Source: Rhizopus sp. PT2906
Taxonomy: Eukaryota; Mucoromycota; Mucoromycetes; Mucorales; Rhizopodaceae
Reading direction: 5' to 3'
DNA length: 30,115 nt
Assembly: GCA_025529335.1 (NCBI GenBank)
Contig: JAMYHX010000532.1
Span: 1-30,115 of the forward strand
In this document: positions 11,002 to 19,763 of the stretch, one piece after another
How positions within the stretch are numbered: position 1 is the first letter of the stretch
How the letters are laid out: each line of letters starts with the position of its first letter
Translations under genes and position numbers: made by a program
The notes under the pieces: generated by a model
The model's input: only the letters and a program-made list of their open reading frames with translations
Told to the model about the DNA's origin: nothing
Database searches by the model: none

Positions 11002-12405
11002 GCAAACTGGAGGACATTGATAAAAAGGATATTAATGCTGTTCAAATCTTTATCAAAACAGCAAGCAAGAATTCAAGACAAGACTTTCATGCCTCTCAAA
11101 TACACTGACCCTCAAGGATCAAGATACTTTTCTTTACTTCCCTTGTACAAAATCGATCCCAAGAGTTTACAGATTGATGCTCAACCTTTCTGGAAGCTTG
11201 CCAAACAATGTGACAACAAGATCAAATCAGGTCAAAAGAATGATAATGACTTAACTTTATGGTATTTTAATGCCTTTGATTTTTCAAAAATAGGCTACAA
11301 GACACTTAAAAGCTTAACCTCACGTTCCAAGAAGTTTACGTACGTATGCTTACATGACTTTTATTTTGGGCTAAACAAATGTTGTCGTCGTAGAAATGTG
11401 ATCACTACTGATGGTTATGCTGTATCCTTCATGTTTAAGAAAACTGTTTCAATCCAAGATGAACCTAGAAGAGAACCAAAGACACCCAAGGATTTTGCTG
11501 ATATCGTTGACGATGCAGAAATTTGAGCTGTTGATCCTGGTATATCGGCTATCTTTACTGCAGTTGACTCTACAGAACATGAACGTGTCCGAACAACAAG
11601 CTTGGAAGAATACTATCATTTATGTGATTACAATCTTGCTACAAGGAGACGAAAAGAATATCAAGAGTGTCATTTAGACGAATTTAAGTATATTAGTGAA
11701 TTACCTACTTTAAAAACTTCAAACTTGACCTCATTTTTACTAGCTGCCTCTACACGTCTACAAAACTATCAAAGAATCCATAACTACTATTGTCAAGATA
11801 AATGGTATGTCGCTCTCTTGCATGGCGTGTATTTTAATAACGCTGTGTATGGCATAGGTCTCAAAAGCTAAAGTTCAAGACTTATATCAACAAGCAAAAA
11901 GAAACTCAAGAAATTGTTAAAAGACCCTTTGACAACAGCAAAAAATATGACAAACCAAGCACAGCTGGCGCTAAAAACCAAAACTCAAACAAAATCAAAC
12001 ATGTACCTCTACCTTCTGTTGACCTCCCTTCCTCCTCTCAACGAAAGCGAATCATTGCGTTCGGAAATGGTTATTTTTATTCAAGTATGAAAGGAAAACG
12101 AGCTGCACCTACTAGACGTATTACTGAAGAAATCAAACGAAAATGCAAACAATCCAACGGAGGAGAGCGAATTTGTTTCGGTTGACGAGTACTTAACGAG
12201 TCAGATATGTAACAAGTGCAAATCCAAACAATTAAATAATATCTCAATTACTGGATCAAAGCGAAGAGTACACTCTGTCCTCAAGTGTGAATCTTGTGGT
12301 ACGGTTTGGAATCGCGATGTGAACAGTGCGTTAAATATATATGGTATCTTTGTTTACAAATCAAAACACGACAATGAAAGCCCTCCCCCTTCAAAAGACC
12401 ATTAA
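11002..12405 (+). pseudogene. Fanzor (eukaryotic TnpB-like RNA-guided nuclease), slightly broken
   Basis: Fanzors are eukaryotic relatives of TnpB, shown for several members to be RNA-guided DNA nucleases carried by transposons. The frame runs from 11002 with FYFGLNKCC and ITTDGYAVSFMFKK, then RuvC-I AVDPGISAIFTAVD (catalytic D at 11533). Exon 1 ends at 11804; a 53-bp GT-AG intron (11805-11857, donor GTATGT, branch-like TAATAAC) joins it to KLKFKTYINKQKE and IIAFGNGYFYSSMKGKR. RuvC-II is VSVDEYLTSQICNKC (E at 12187). A zinc ribbon follows (C at 12208, 12217, 12286, 12295), then RuvC-III WNRDVNSALNI (D at 12316). Damage: a TGA at 11524-11526 where the family has tryptophan before the DPG motif, and a 2-nt loss in an AG repeat near 12165. 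About 445 residues are readable; the N-terminus is unclear. All catalytic and zinc residues survive, so inactivation looks recent. Confidence 0.85.
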
Positions 12406-12481
12406 AAGATTAACGATGCTCCCTGGATTTAATGCGCTGTCTATAACGGCAGTACATCCCTTAACGCCTCGGTAAGTATAA
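12406..12481 (+). ncRNA. Candidate guide (omega) RNA region just after the Fanzor
   Basis: In TnpB and Fanzor systems the guide RNA is usually made from the 3' end of the nuclease gene and the DNA up to the element end. This short interval between the Fanzor stop and the proposed element end includes a 6-bp hairpin (12436-12441 with 12448-12453, loop TATAAC) and a GC-richer stretch than its surroundings. Nothing else supports transcription, so this is a position-based guess. Confidence 0.22.
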
Positions 12482-12520
12482 AATGAATAGGACGTTATTC
12501 TTTATTCATTAGTCTTCTAG
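12482..12520 (+). mobile_element. Candidate Helitron 3' terminus: hairpin plus CTAG
   Basis: AATGAATA (12482-12489) pairs perfectly with TATTCATT (12503-12510); six bases later stands CTAG (12517-12520), followed by T. Helitrons end in a short hairpin a few bases before CTRR and insert between A and T. Order and strand agree with the Helitron relic and Fanzor upstream. The hairpin is AT-rich and could arise by chance in this DNA. Confidence 0.38.
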
Positions 12521-12622
12521 TTAATAAACCCTATTAACTCCTCCTTTGTGTCAATTTAAATACGATCAGTTTTGGCATATCATCTAGTGATATCATACAT
12601 CTGCTCTAGCCATCATGATGGT

Positions 12623-12911
12623 TCATCGGCCAGCGCATGTCTGAGGCTTATTATGTCGTTTCCAGTAAAGTAAAAGTAACTGCTCAAGTTGGTCAGCTTC
12701 TAAAATGGCTTTACTCTCAAAAGACTCAGGAACAATAGAATGAAGGCTTCGTCCTATGAATAGAGCAACAGAGTTCTTTGTCGGAAATAGCCTCATTGAA
12801 GAAGGCGTGGATGGCATACATAGAATCACGCTGTTTTGCCAGTCTAACCATATCAGGACAGTTGGCGCGAATGTGTTCAGGTAGGCGGAACAATAATAAC
12901 AAGTAGTAACA
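12623..12911 (-). pseudogene. Zinc-knuckle retroelement relic
   Basis: The minus strand reads CYYLLLLFRLPEHIRANCPDM followed by VRLAKQRDSMYAIHAFFN, then continues after a frameshift as FESKAILEADQLEQLLLLYW to a stop at 12623. H-x4-C plus a first cysteine resembles a CCHC zinc knuckle (nucleic-acid binding in gag or LINE ORF1 proteins) in which the second cysteine was lost by expansion of a TTA/TTG repeat. No protease or polymerase is present. The family is uncertain. Confidence 0.3.
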
Positions 12912-14343
12912 TGAAGATATATTTTATGCTCAAACTAGGCTAGTAAACGGAACAAAGATTAAAATCTAACAATACATACATGTTACTAGAGAACTCGCAC
13001 CAGAAAGAAAGCGGGTCAGTCCGCTGGAAACCTTTTTTTTTTCGCTCTGTAGCTTTCTCCAAAACATCCAAAATCGTTATTCGCTTCTTTTTGTTTTAAT
13101 CAAAGCAATACAAATGAATAAACATGTTGAATGAATAGAGATTTGCTTATTTGAAATATAAAATGAAACATGTCTCTTGTCATAGAAACTGGTAACCAAG
13201 ATACAAAGTGAGTTAATAAGAAAATGTAATCCGCACAGATCACTTTTTTACACCATAATTGCATCATTTGTCGGTCTTTGTGTAGAAAGAATAAAACGTG
13301 TGTAGATCAAAGTGACAAAGAGTGATCGGTTGCTCCGAGACCGATAAATGACAAGTGTAACTTTCGGCTTATTGTATTCCGTTGATTTATTTAGAAAATG
13401 TTTTTTAGAAAATAAAACCGCGTCCAGGAACAATATTGAGTGAATGTAAAGAAAAACAATAAGCACAAATCTTGCCTATTATAAAAGAAACAATCAAACT
13501 AACATGGTTCATACAAGGTTTTTATATGACTATAAATAGGTCTCATGTCTTTATTTCATGCTTATATCTGAAATAAAGTAATGTTTTGAACACATACCCA
13601 AAAAAACCCAACATTTGAAAAAGCTCAACAAAATAAAGAAATATTTCTTTATGCATAAATGAAAACTCTCATTTTTATGACCACCGCTCAATCTAGACTC
13701 TTGCATACCTGTCATACCTTTAAAAGGTTGTCAAAGAACTTGTAAGCTTGATGCATATTTATTTACTTTCATTTAGCCTATTTTAACTCTATATCATTTA
13801 AAAGAGCTAAGCCTTTAACAAAAGAGTTAAATGAGGCTTCTATTATTCATTGTTTGATGGACAACTTTTATGTAGACATCGCACGTGATACATTTCGAAC
13901 TACACAGTTTATAAAAGGATAAATTACTGAATTTAACGTCAAAACCTGTAAACAATGCTTTGTGAAAGCTGTCTTTCCTTTTATTCTCTCGACATCGGCA
14001 TATCTAAAGAAGGAAATAATGGTCTTATCTCTCGGAATGAAATACCTGTTGCACTCTAGAACAATACGCTTATAAGGAGTTACATGAGTATAGATGAAAT
14101 GTCAAGTTGTATTAAGGAGATGTGTTTAACAAGCTTGGTTTTGGTAAGGATAGCAACTTGTATATGCGTGCGTGTGCGTGTGCGTGTGGCATTCAAGCAA
14201 GGAGGTTTTTGTTGAACAAAAAAAAAAAATTATGAAAGGGAGACAAAATAATGACACAAGCATGGCTTTTGCATGCTTATAAAGATTCCTCCCTTTCTGT
14301 GTATTTTGACTCTCTTTCTTTCACTTTTTTTTATTATTAAATC
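12912..14343. other. Long intergenic region upstream of the cyclin gene
   Basis: About 1.4 kb without a supported gene. It has AT-rich sequence, a GT-rich microsatellite (about 14160-14188) and several A runs. A short minus-strand open frame at 13466-13248 shows no motif. The last 80 bases act as the cyclin promoter and leader (pyrimidine-rich). Confidence 0.5.
14278..14284 (+). promoter_or_regulatory. Candidate TATA box of the cyclin gene
   Basis: TATAAAG stands 60 bp before the start codon at 14344 and is followed by a pyrimidine-rich stretch where transcription could start. Position and sequence are typical, but the region is AT-rich, so chance is possible. Confidence 0.35.
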
Positions 14344-14940
14344 ATGATTCAACAACCACCCACTTTTAATTTTATTATCACTCGTCCACACAATAAACCA
14401 GCAAATACATGTACAAGGAAAGGCTTACCTTCTATCTTGATTGGTAATAGTGATTCATGAATATATTCAACATATAATAACCTTTTATCCATAGACTTTA
14501 CAGCCATGACATTATGTGATTTATTACCAGCCCACCCTAAAAACGCCAGCATACGCAGATCATTACCTGAACTCGTCTTCTTTGTTCAAAAAGTAACTCA
14601 CCAAGCTGACATCAATTGCAGAACTCTCTTAGTCGCCTTGATATACTTGCAAAGAGCTAAATCCAACTTACCAAAGAGAGCTGTTGGCAGTGACGATACA
14701 AATCATCGCATGTTTCTTGGCGCATTATTATTAGCATCCAAATTCTTAAAAGACTCAGCCTGGACAACACACACTTTAACCAACAGAAGACTTTACGAAA
14801 TCTGTGGTGGATTATTTTCAATGAAAGAAATCTATCAACTCGAACGCGCCTTCTTAAAGTTAATTCAATACAACTGTTGGGTCGATGACCAAGACTTGAA
14901 TCAATTTGTTCTCAAGCATCGACAAGATCTTTCTATTTAA
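14344..14940 (+). CDS. Cyclin, PCL/Pho85-type
   Basis: Two exons (14344-14443 and 14495-14940), joined over a 51-bp intron, give 181 aa. The cyclin fold covers about residues 35-165: LPELVFFVQKVTHQADINC with RTLLVALIYLQRAKSNLP, then HRMFLGALLLASKFLKDSAW and FSMKEIYQLERAFLKLIQYN. The HRxFLxALxLASKFLxD core and the CGGLF-S-MKEI block resemble Pho85 cyclins (PCL1/2/9), which direct the Pho85 kinase to cell-cycle and nutrient targets. There is no destruction box or long N-terminal extension, so it is almost only the cyclin box. It is isolated, with large spacers on both sides. The paralogue and partner kinase cannot be fixed from sequence. Confidence 0.85.
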
Positions 14941-15879
14941 TTCATTAATTCATATGTGTATGTACATATCTTCCTTCTCTTTCTTTATTCTCTATTCTCT
15001 TGTACATAGCTCTTCTATTATTGCATTCATTGTCGATCAAATAATAAATAATTCATCTTCGGTCTGGCCATTCCGAACTTTTATTCAAACATGCGTCATC
15101 TTTATTACAGTGATTGACTCATTTCATAATGTATCGTCAGATGACCTTCTTCTGTTGGGAGTACCAAACCCACATTTTATGAACTCAGTTGTCAGGTCTA
15201 TCATATATGCATGCTCTATACTTGTTTATCACTTTACTAAACACACGTTCCCCTCCTTTTTATTTCTTATCAATTCCTTTTAAGTAAATAAGGATGCATA
15301 TGACTTTGTTATGTTCCAATGAATTCGTCTTTAACATGTATAAAATAAAGAACGACTGCATCTTGTTTACAAGTCAAGTGACAAAGTACAAAGCACATCC
15401 TTTTCACACTCTTTTTTACATGTGTAAATAGATGCTCCTGAACTCAGCAATACATTTTCAATTGTTACTCTAGAGTGAGCTTATCTTCTCTCCTGATTTA
15501 TTTAATGCAAGCGAGAAAGAATAGCACCGGTTACACTGAGTAGCCACTTTGCATCTGAAACTATTTTTAAAAGCTTAAACTTGTTTAAATTTTCTCTTGT
15601 GATAATAATAAAAAAAAAAGAGAGGTGGAAGTGTTGATGAGGTTTCGGATTGGTTCAATAAACTGCTGATATCACTAAAAATGGTTATTAGAAAAAAAAA
15701 AAGGAGGGACTATCATTTCGCTATTTGCAGATCCAAAGACTTTCTGGCTTATTATTTTCAATAGAGAGAGAAAGAGAGAGGTCAGTTATGAAGAATACAA
15801 AAAACTCATGTTTTGTAGCTTTTAGTAAAACTTGATAGATAATGGAAGGAAACAGTATCAAAACATTTCTGCAGGTTTT
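14941..15879. other. Intergenic 3' of the cyclin gene
   Basis: About 0.9 kb, AT-rich. An open frame up to 15283 has a hydrophobic, low-complexity translation without motifs and begins inside the cyclin gene in another phase, so I do not call it. A run of A (15609-15618) and a GA microsatellite (15763-15780) are present. Confidence 0.5.
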
Positions 15880-16400
15880 TTCAAAGAGATCTTCTTGAAA
15901 GCAGGCAATCAGGAAGAAGACAATTTCGCTATGAAGCAATTGCGCTATTCTTAACATGCCAACAACGGAGTGCTGTCAGTCATCCATACGATGACGATCC
16001 TTTGATAAAAATTTATCAAATTGCCAATGACTACGTTGCCATGAAGGTAACGTTAGAATAAAACTTTGTAGAAACGTTGATTTTCATTTGCGACACAAAT
16101 GAAAGACTGCTGTGTTCAGTAAAAAAAAGACATTGAACACTTCCCCGGCTTGTCCAAAGCTGTTAAGCAGCTTGACCGTGGCATAAGTTTCAACAAAAAA
16201 CTTAAGCGTCGATACAGAAAGCAAACAAACGACAACGACAGTGAGCCCTCTTTGGACTTGCCCCTCGAGAGCACGCTAAGGAAAGCGTAAGAATGCGACG
16301 ACGAAATGATTGAAGAAGAAATGAAGTTCGTCGTCGACTTCATCAATAGCCGTCATGGAAAGATGAGATGGCAACAGTGTCTTATGGAAAGCTAAAAAAA
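15880..16400 (+). pseudogene. Unrecognised broken coding fragment
   Basis: Two plus-strand stretches look like protein but are interrupted. At about 15880-16048: FFQRDLLESRQSGRRQFRYE, then EAIALFLTCQQ and DDDPLIKIYQIANDYVAMK, ending at a possible GT donor. At about 16130-16395: HFPGLSKAVKQLDRG, KLKRRYRKQTNDND, a stop (TAA, 16288-16290), then EMIEEEMKFVVDFINSRHGK. The charged, mixed composition and the lack of low complexity suggest former coding sequence; I do not recognise the family. It may be a relic of a host gene or of a transposable element. Confidence 0.35.
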
Positions 16401-17146
16401 ATTACTTCAAAAAATACGCAGCAGGTGAAAGCCTGTGTGTCCAGTATGGCAAATATAAAGAAAGCACAAAAGCAAAGAGCTTAGTTTTTTGTCGCGTCTT
16501 ATTATTTTTTTTTTAAATCAATATTAATTATCAGAAGGGTAGATATGTAGTTTTTATCGATAACGTCGAGGTGGTAATGTGCAGTATACCCAGAAAAGTA
16601 ATTGCATGTATTTATTAGAATGCCAAATAAAGCTTGCAAAAGTCACTTAGCTTCAAGCTATCAGAAGCCTTGCCGATTCTCATCATCAATGCCACCTTTT
16701 ACAAGAACAGTATAATTCATACATCAGGCCTGTGTCATATCTATCAACAACAGTTCTTTTCCCTTTTCGGCCTTTGTACAAAAAGTGAGTACACATTATA
16801 ATAGAGGTTCTTATGCGAGCTGAGTAGTCCTGGTGTACTTTGTATATATCTCAGAAAAAGACGTCAAGACCTGGGGCTACAACACATTCCGGGCAATGCG
16901 ATATTTACTCGTAAAAGTCATATCCAATATTGACTTAGTGAGACACCAGTTCACATATAGTTGTGTGATATTACTGTCAGAAAAGACTGTATAGGAATGA
17001 AGACAAGGAGGGGGAGCTTTCCTGTATCATTACACTAGCCAAACCTGCGGCGGAGTCAACATCCAATCATGATGTTTCATTACTGAAAGTGAATTTCCAA
17101 TTGTCTCGAGCAGCTATTTACTACTGCTATTTTGCATATAAAACAA
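16401..17146. other. Intergenic upstream of VPS29
   Basis: About 0.75 kb with no supported gene. A T run (16505-16514) and mixed AT-rich sequence are all I see. Confidence 0.5.
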
Positions 17147-17893
17147 ATGGTGGTAAAGACTTACTTGACATTACTATAAAGCAGTTCACTAACTTTTCTA
17201 TTTTGGTGAAGCTTGTGTTAGCTATTGGAGACCTGCATATTCCTTACAGAACTCATGGCTTGCCTGAGAAATTTAGAAAACTCTTGGTAAATATAACATG
17301 TGTGCGCCAGACAGAGAGATGAACTCAATAGGGATACTTTAGGTTCCTGGCAAGATTCAAAGAATATTATGTACAGGCAACTTAGTGGATAAAGAGACTC
17401 ATCAGTACTTGAGAACGATAGCTGGTGATTTAACCACAGTCAAGGGCGAGTTTGACGATGTTGATTTGCCACAGACTAAGGTGATTCAAGAAGGTGAATT
17501 CCGTATTGGTATCATTCACGGGCACCAGGTAATACCTCGAGGTGATATAGAAGCTCTGAATATTATAGCAAGACAGTTGGAAGTAGATGTGTTGTTGAGT
17601 GGTTATACGCATAAATTTGAAGCGTATGAATTTGACGGTCGATTCTTTATTAATCCTGGAAGTGCTACAGGTGCATATTCTGCTATACCCGATACAAGGT
17701 AAAAAATAATTTGTTAACCATATGAGATAAAAGCATACTAATATCTCAATCAAGTGATCCTATTCCTTCGTTTGTATTGATGGATATCCAAGGAAACAAT
17801 ATCGTCACCTATGTTTATAAATTGGTTGATAATGAAGTCAAGGTGGAAAAGATTGAATATAAAAAGAGTATTCAAGATACAAAGGTGCTTTGA
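17147..17893 (+). CDS. VPS29: VPS29, retromer complex subunit
   Basis: Core subunit of retromer, which recycles receptors from endosomes to the Golgi or plasma membrane; it binds VPS35. Four exons (17147-17152, 17212-17286, 17343-17698, 17755-17893) give 191 aa, close to human length. The family block GDLHIPYR begins at a splice acceptor; upstream, ATGGTG followed by GTAAAG gives MVLVLAIGDLHIP, the usual N-terminus, so exon 1 carries only 6 coding bases. Phosphoesterase-fold motifs: GDLHIP, VPGKIQRILCTGN, GEFDD, GIIHGHQV, SGYTHKFEA, NPGSATGA, and the C-terminal SFVLMDIQGNNIVTYVY. The fold is that of a metallophosphatase, but VPS29 works as a protein-binding scaffold. The intron before exon 2 has a textbook CTAAC branch site. 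Confidence 0.95.
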
Positions 17894-18009
17894 TAAACAA
17901 TAGTCTTTTGTTCCTTTTTTCTCCTTTTGAACTAGCCAATTATTATAATTTAATGTGATTTTGATTATTTAAGCATTTTTCTCTCTCTCTCTCGCTCTTT
18001 TTTTTTTAA

Positions 18010-18338
18010 ATGTCATTATCCACACAACGAGAAAGGGGCTACGTTGAAGTGGCCAAGGGAAGAGAAGATCCTGCAGTAAAAATTTATTATGAACTCCATG
18101 GCAATGGACCAGAACATGTTGTTCTTATTATGGGTTTGGATTTTTGAATTTTCTACAAGACCCAAAGCAGTAACCATTCTAGTTAGGATTGAATACAACC
18201 TGTCTTGCCTGGGAACATCAGACAAAATACTTGGCAGAGACAGGTAAATACACTGTATTGATATTTGAGAATCGTGGTATGGGATTATCAGGTAAGCACT
18301 TATAAATCCTCTTTTCTTTGCTTAATACAAACCCTCTT

Positions 18339-18369
<31 letters not shown>

Positions 18370-19156
18370 GATGCACCCAAAGGCGTATATAGGTAAAAAG
18401 AAAAAAACCGTCTACAGAAATGTTGTACCAATATTCGTAGTACTTCACAAATGGCACATGACGTGATTGACCTAATGGATCACTTTGGCTGGACAAAAAA
18501 CGTTCATCTTGATGGAGTCTCTATGGGAGGCATGATTGCCCTTGAACTTGTCTCTCGATGGCCTGAGCGATTTAGCTCGCTCGTACTAACAAGCACAACA
18601 GCAGGACGTCAGATACCAACTGTAAGTTGATCTGATGATAAAGACTTGTATAATCTAATGAATATATAACCCATAGTGGAGAGCATTAACAACTCTGCCA
18701 AGATTGATCTTTATCAAGGACCCAGCAGAAAGAATCAGTCAATCGCTTGCACTTGTGTACCCGCCCCAATGGCTCGCCGCCAAACCAACTCAGATAGAGT
18801 ATGAACAGTACCAGACCAACCAGGACTTATCTCTCGCCCTTCAGTTGGCTCGCATGGATCGCAGCCGCCCACAGACATTATGGGGTAATATGGCTCAAAT
18901 GGCAGCCTGTATGACCCACCATGTCTCAGAGGCTCGCTTACAAAAGATTCGTGAGACGGGTATACCGATTTTGGTCATGACGGGTACCTGGGATCACCTC
19001 GTTAACCCCAGAAACTCTTATTACCTCGCAGATAAATTGGGTGCTGAACTCAAGGTCTTTGAAGGAGCTGGCCATGGCTTACCTGGTGAACGACAGGCCG
19101 AATACAATCAACAGATTGATGAGCATTTCACAAGGGCAATTAAGTTGCGTCGTTAA
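18010..19156 (+). CDS. Alpha/beta-hydrolase fold protein
   Basis: Five exons (18010-18133, 18187-18291, 18371-18392, 18441-18621, 18677-19156) give 303 aa. It has the oxyanion region VVLIMGLNTT, the FENRGMGLSDAPKG loop, the nucleophile elbow DGVSMGG (S111), the acid GTWDHLV (about D250) and GAGHGLPGE (about H277): a complete Ser-Asp-His triad. Such proteins include esterases, lipases and epoxide hydrolases; the substrate is unknown. There is no signal peptide, so it is probably cytosolic. Exon 3 is only 22 nt, and the intron before it (18292-18370) ends with a CT run and a CA repeat that form the polypyrimidine tract and acceptor. The next gene starts 125 bp downstream. Confidence 0.92.
18340..18369 (+). 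repeat. (CT)n(CA)n microsatellite at a splice acceptor
   Basis: A CT repeat followed by a CA repeat occupies the 3' part of intron 2 of the alpha/beta-hydrolase gene and runs directly into the acceptor AG. Length changes here could alter splicing of the 22-nt exon that follows. Confidence 0.85.
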
Positions 19157-19280
19157 ATTATTACATAATCAGTTATGGTACGACCAGTTCATTACGTAAT
19201 AAACTGCTGTCAGTGTTCGTGAGAATCTCCTTTTTTTGCCCTTTTTCTTTTTTATATATTTCTTTTCTCTTTGTATATAT

Positions 19281-19706
19281 ATGTCAAATAATACCACTGC
19301 TAGTAACACTGTAGACAACCATAATAATAGTAAATCCAAGATAAAAAAGACACTAACAGAGAGTCGAAGAGCCGAACAGAACCGTGCAGCACAAAGAGCC
19401 TTTCGACAGAGAAAAGAACGGTATGTGAAGGAATTAGAAGCCAAAGTGACTAGTATGGCAGATTGGCCTGCACGAATGGAACGATTAGAAAAAGAGAATG
19501 AGCAATTAAAGCGATATATTATTGAACTGGAACAACAAGTAGAAAAGCAAAATATGAACAAACTATTTACAAGACCAACAACAACAACAACACCAGCAAC
19601 AGCAACAGAAAAGACAAAAGCATTAGATACATTAGATGACTTGATGTCCATTCTAAAAACTCATCACCGGCCACCTATTCCCTCTCACCCACCTCCTCCT
19701 TCATAA
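19281..19706 (+). CDS. bZIP transcription factor, Yap/AP-1-like
   Basis: A single exon encodes 141 aa. The basic region (about residues 28-48) reads SRRAEQNRAAQRAFRQRKER; the QNRAAQRAFRxRK core is the signature of fungal Yap/Pap1-type AP-1 factors, which prefer TTACTAA-like sites. A leucine-zipper coiled coil follows (about 49-92) and includes LEKENEQLKRYIIELEQQVE. The tail has Thr/Ala-rich and Pro-rich stretches. The cysteine-rich domains that sense oxidants in Yap1/Pap1 are absent, so it is a small family member. The start at 19281 was chosen because the frame upstream is a hydrophobic leader without ATG. It converges with the Zn2Cys6 gene, with 57 bp between stop codons. Confidence 0.88.
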   Translation: MSNNTTASNTVDNHNNSKSKIKKTLTESRRAEQNRAAQRAFRQRKERYVKELEAKVTSMADWPARMERLEKENEQLKRYIIELEQQVEKQNMNKLFTRPTTTTTPATATEKTKALDTLDDLMSILKTHHRPPIPSHPPPPS

Positions 19707-19763
19707 GACATATATATATATTTATATACACAGTTATTTATTATTATAGTATAAATCAATAAA

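Noticed and set aside
10679..11017. Antisense open frame of 112 codons between Helitron and Fanzor
   Set aside because: Mirror of a plus-strand frame, no recognisable motif, lies in decayed transposon DNA.
11524..11526. TGA read as tryptophan (recoded genetic code)
   Set aside because: The VPS29 gene ends in TGA at the expected family length, so TGA is a normal stop here.
11858..11875. Frameshift in the Fanzor near 11.86 kb
   Set aside because: A GT-AG intron at 11805-11857 with good donor and branch restores the frame exactly into the conserved KLKFKTYI block.
12912..14343. tRNA or other small RNA gene in the long spacer
   Set aside because: I found no A-box/B-box pair or cloverleaf; a tRNA scan would settle it.
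14906..15283. 125-codon open frame overlapping the cyclin 3' end
   Set aside because: Begins inside the cyclin exon in another phase, hydrophobic low-complexity translation, no motif.
19169..19651. 160-codon minus-strand frame over the bZIP gene
   Set aside because: Shadow of the bZIP coding frame, which has clear basic region and zipper.
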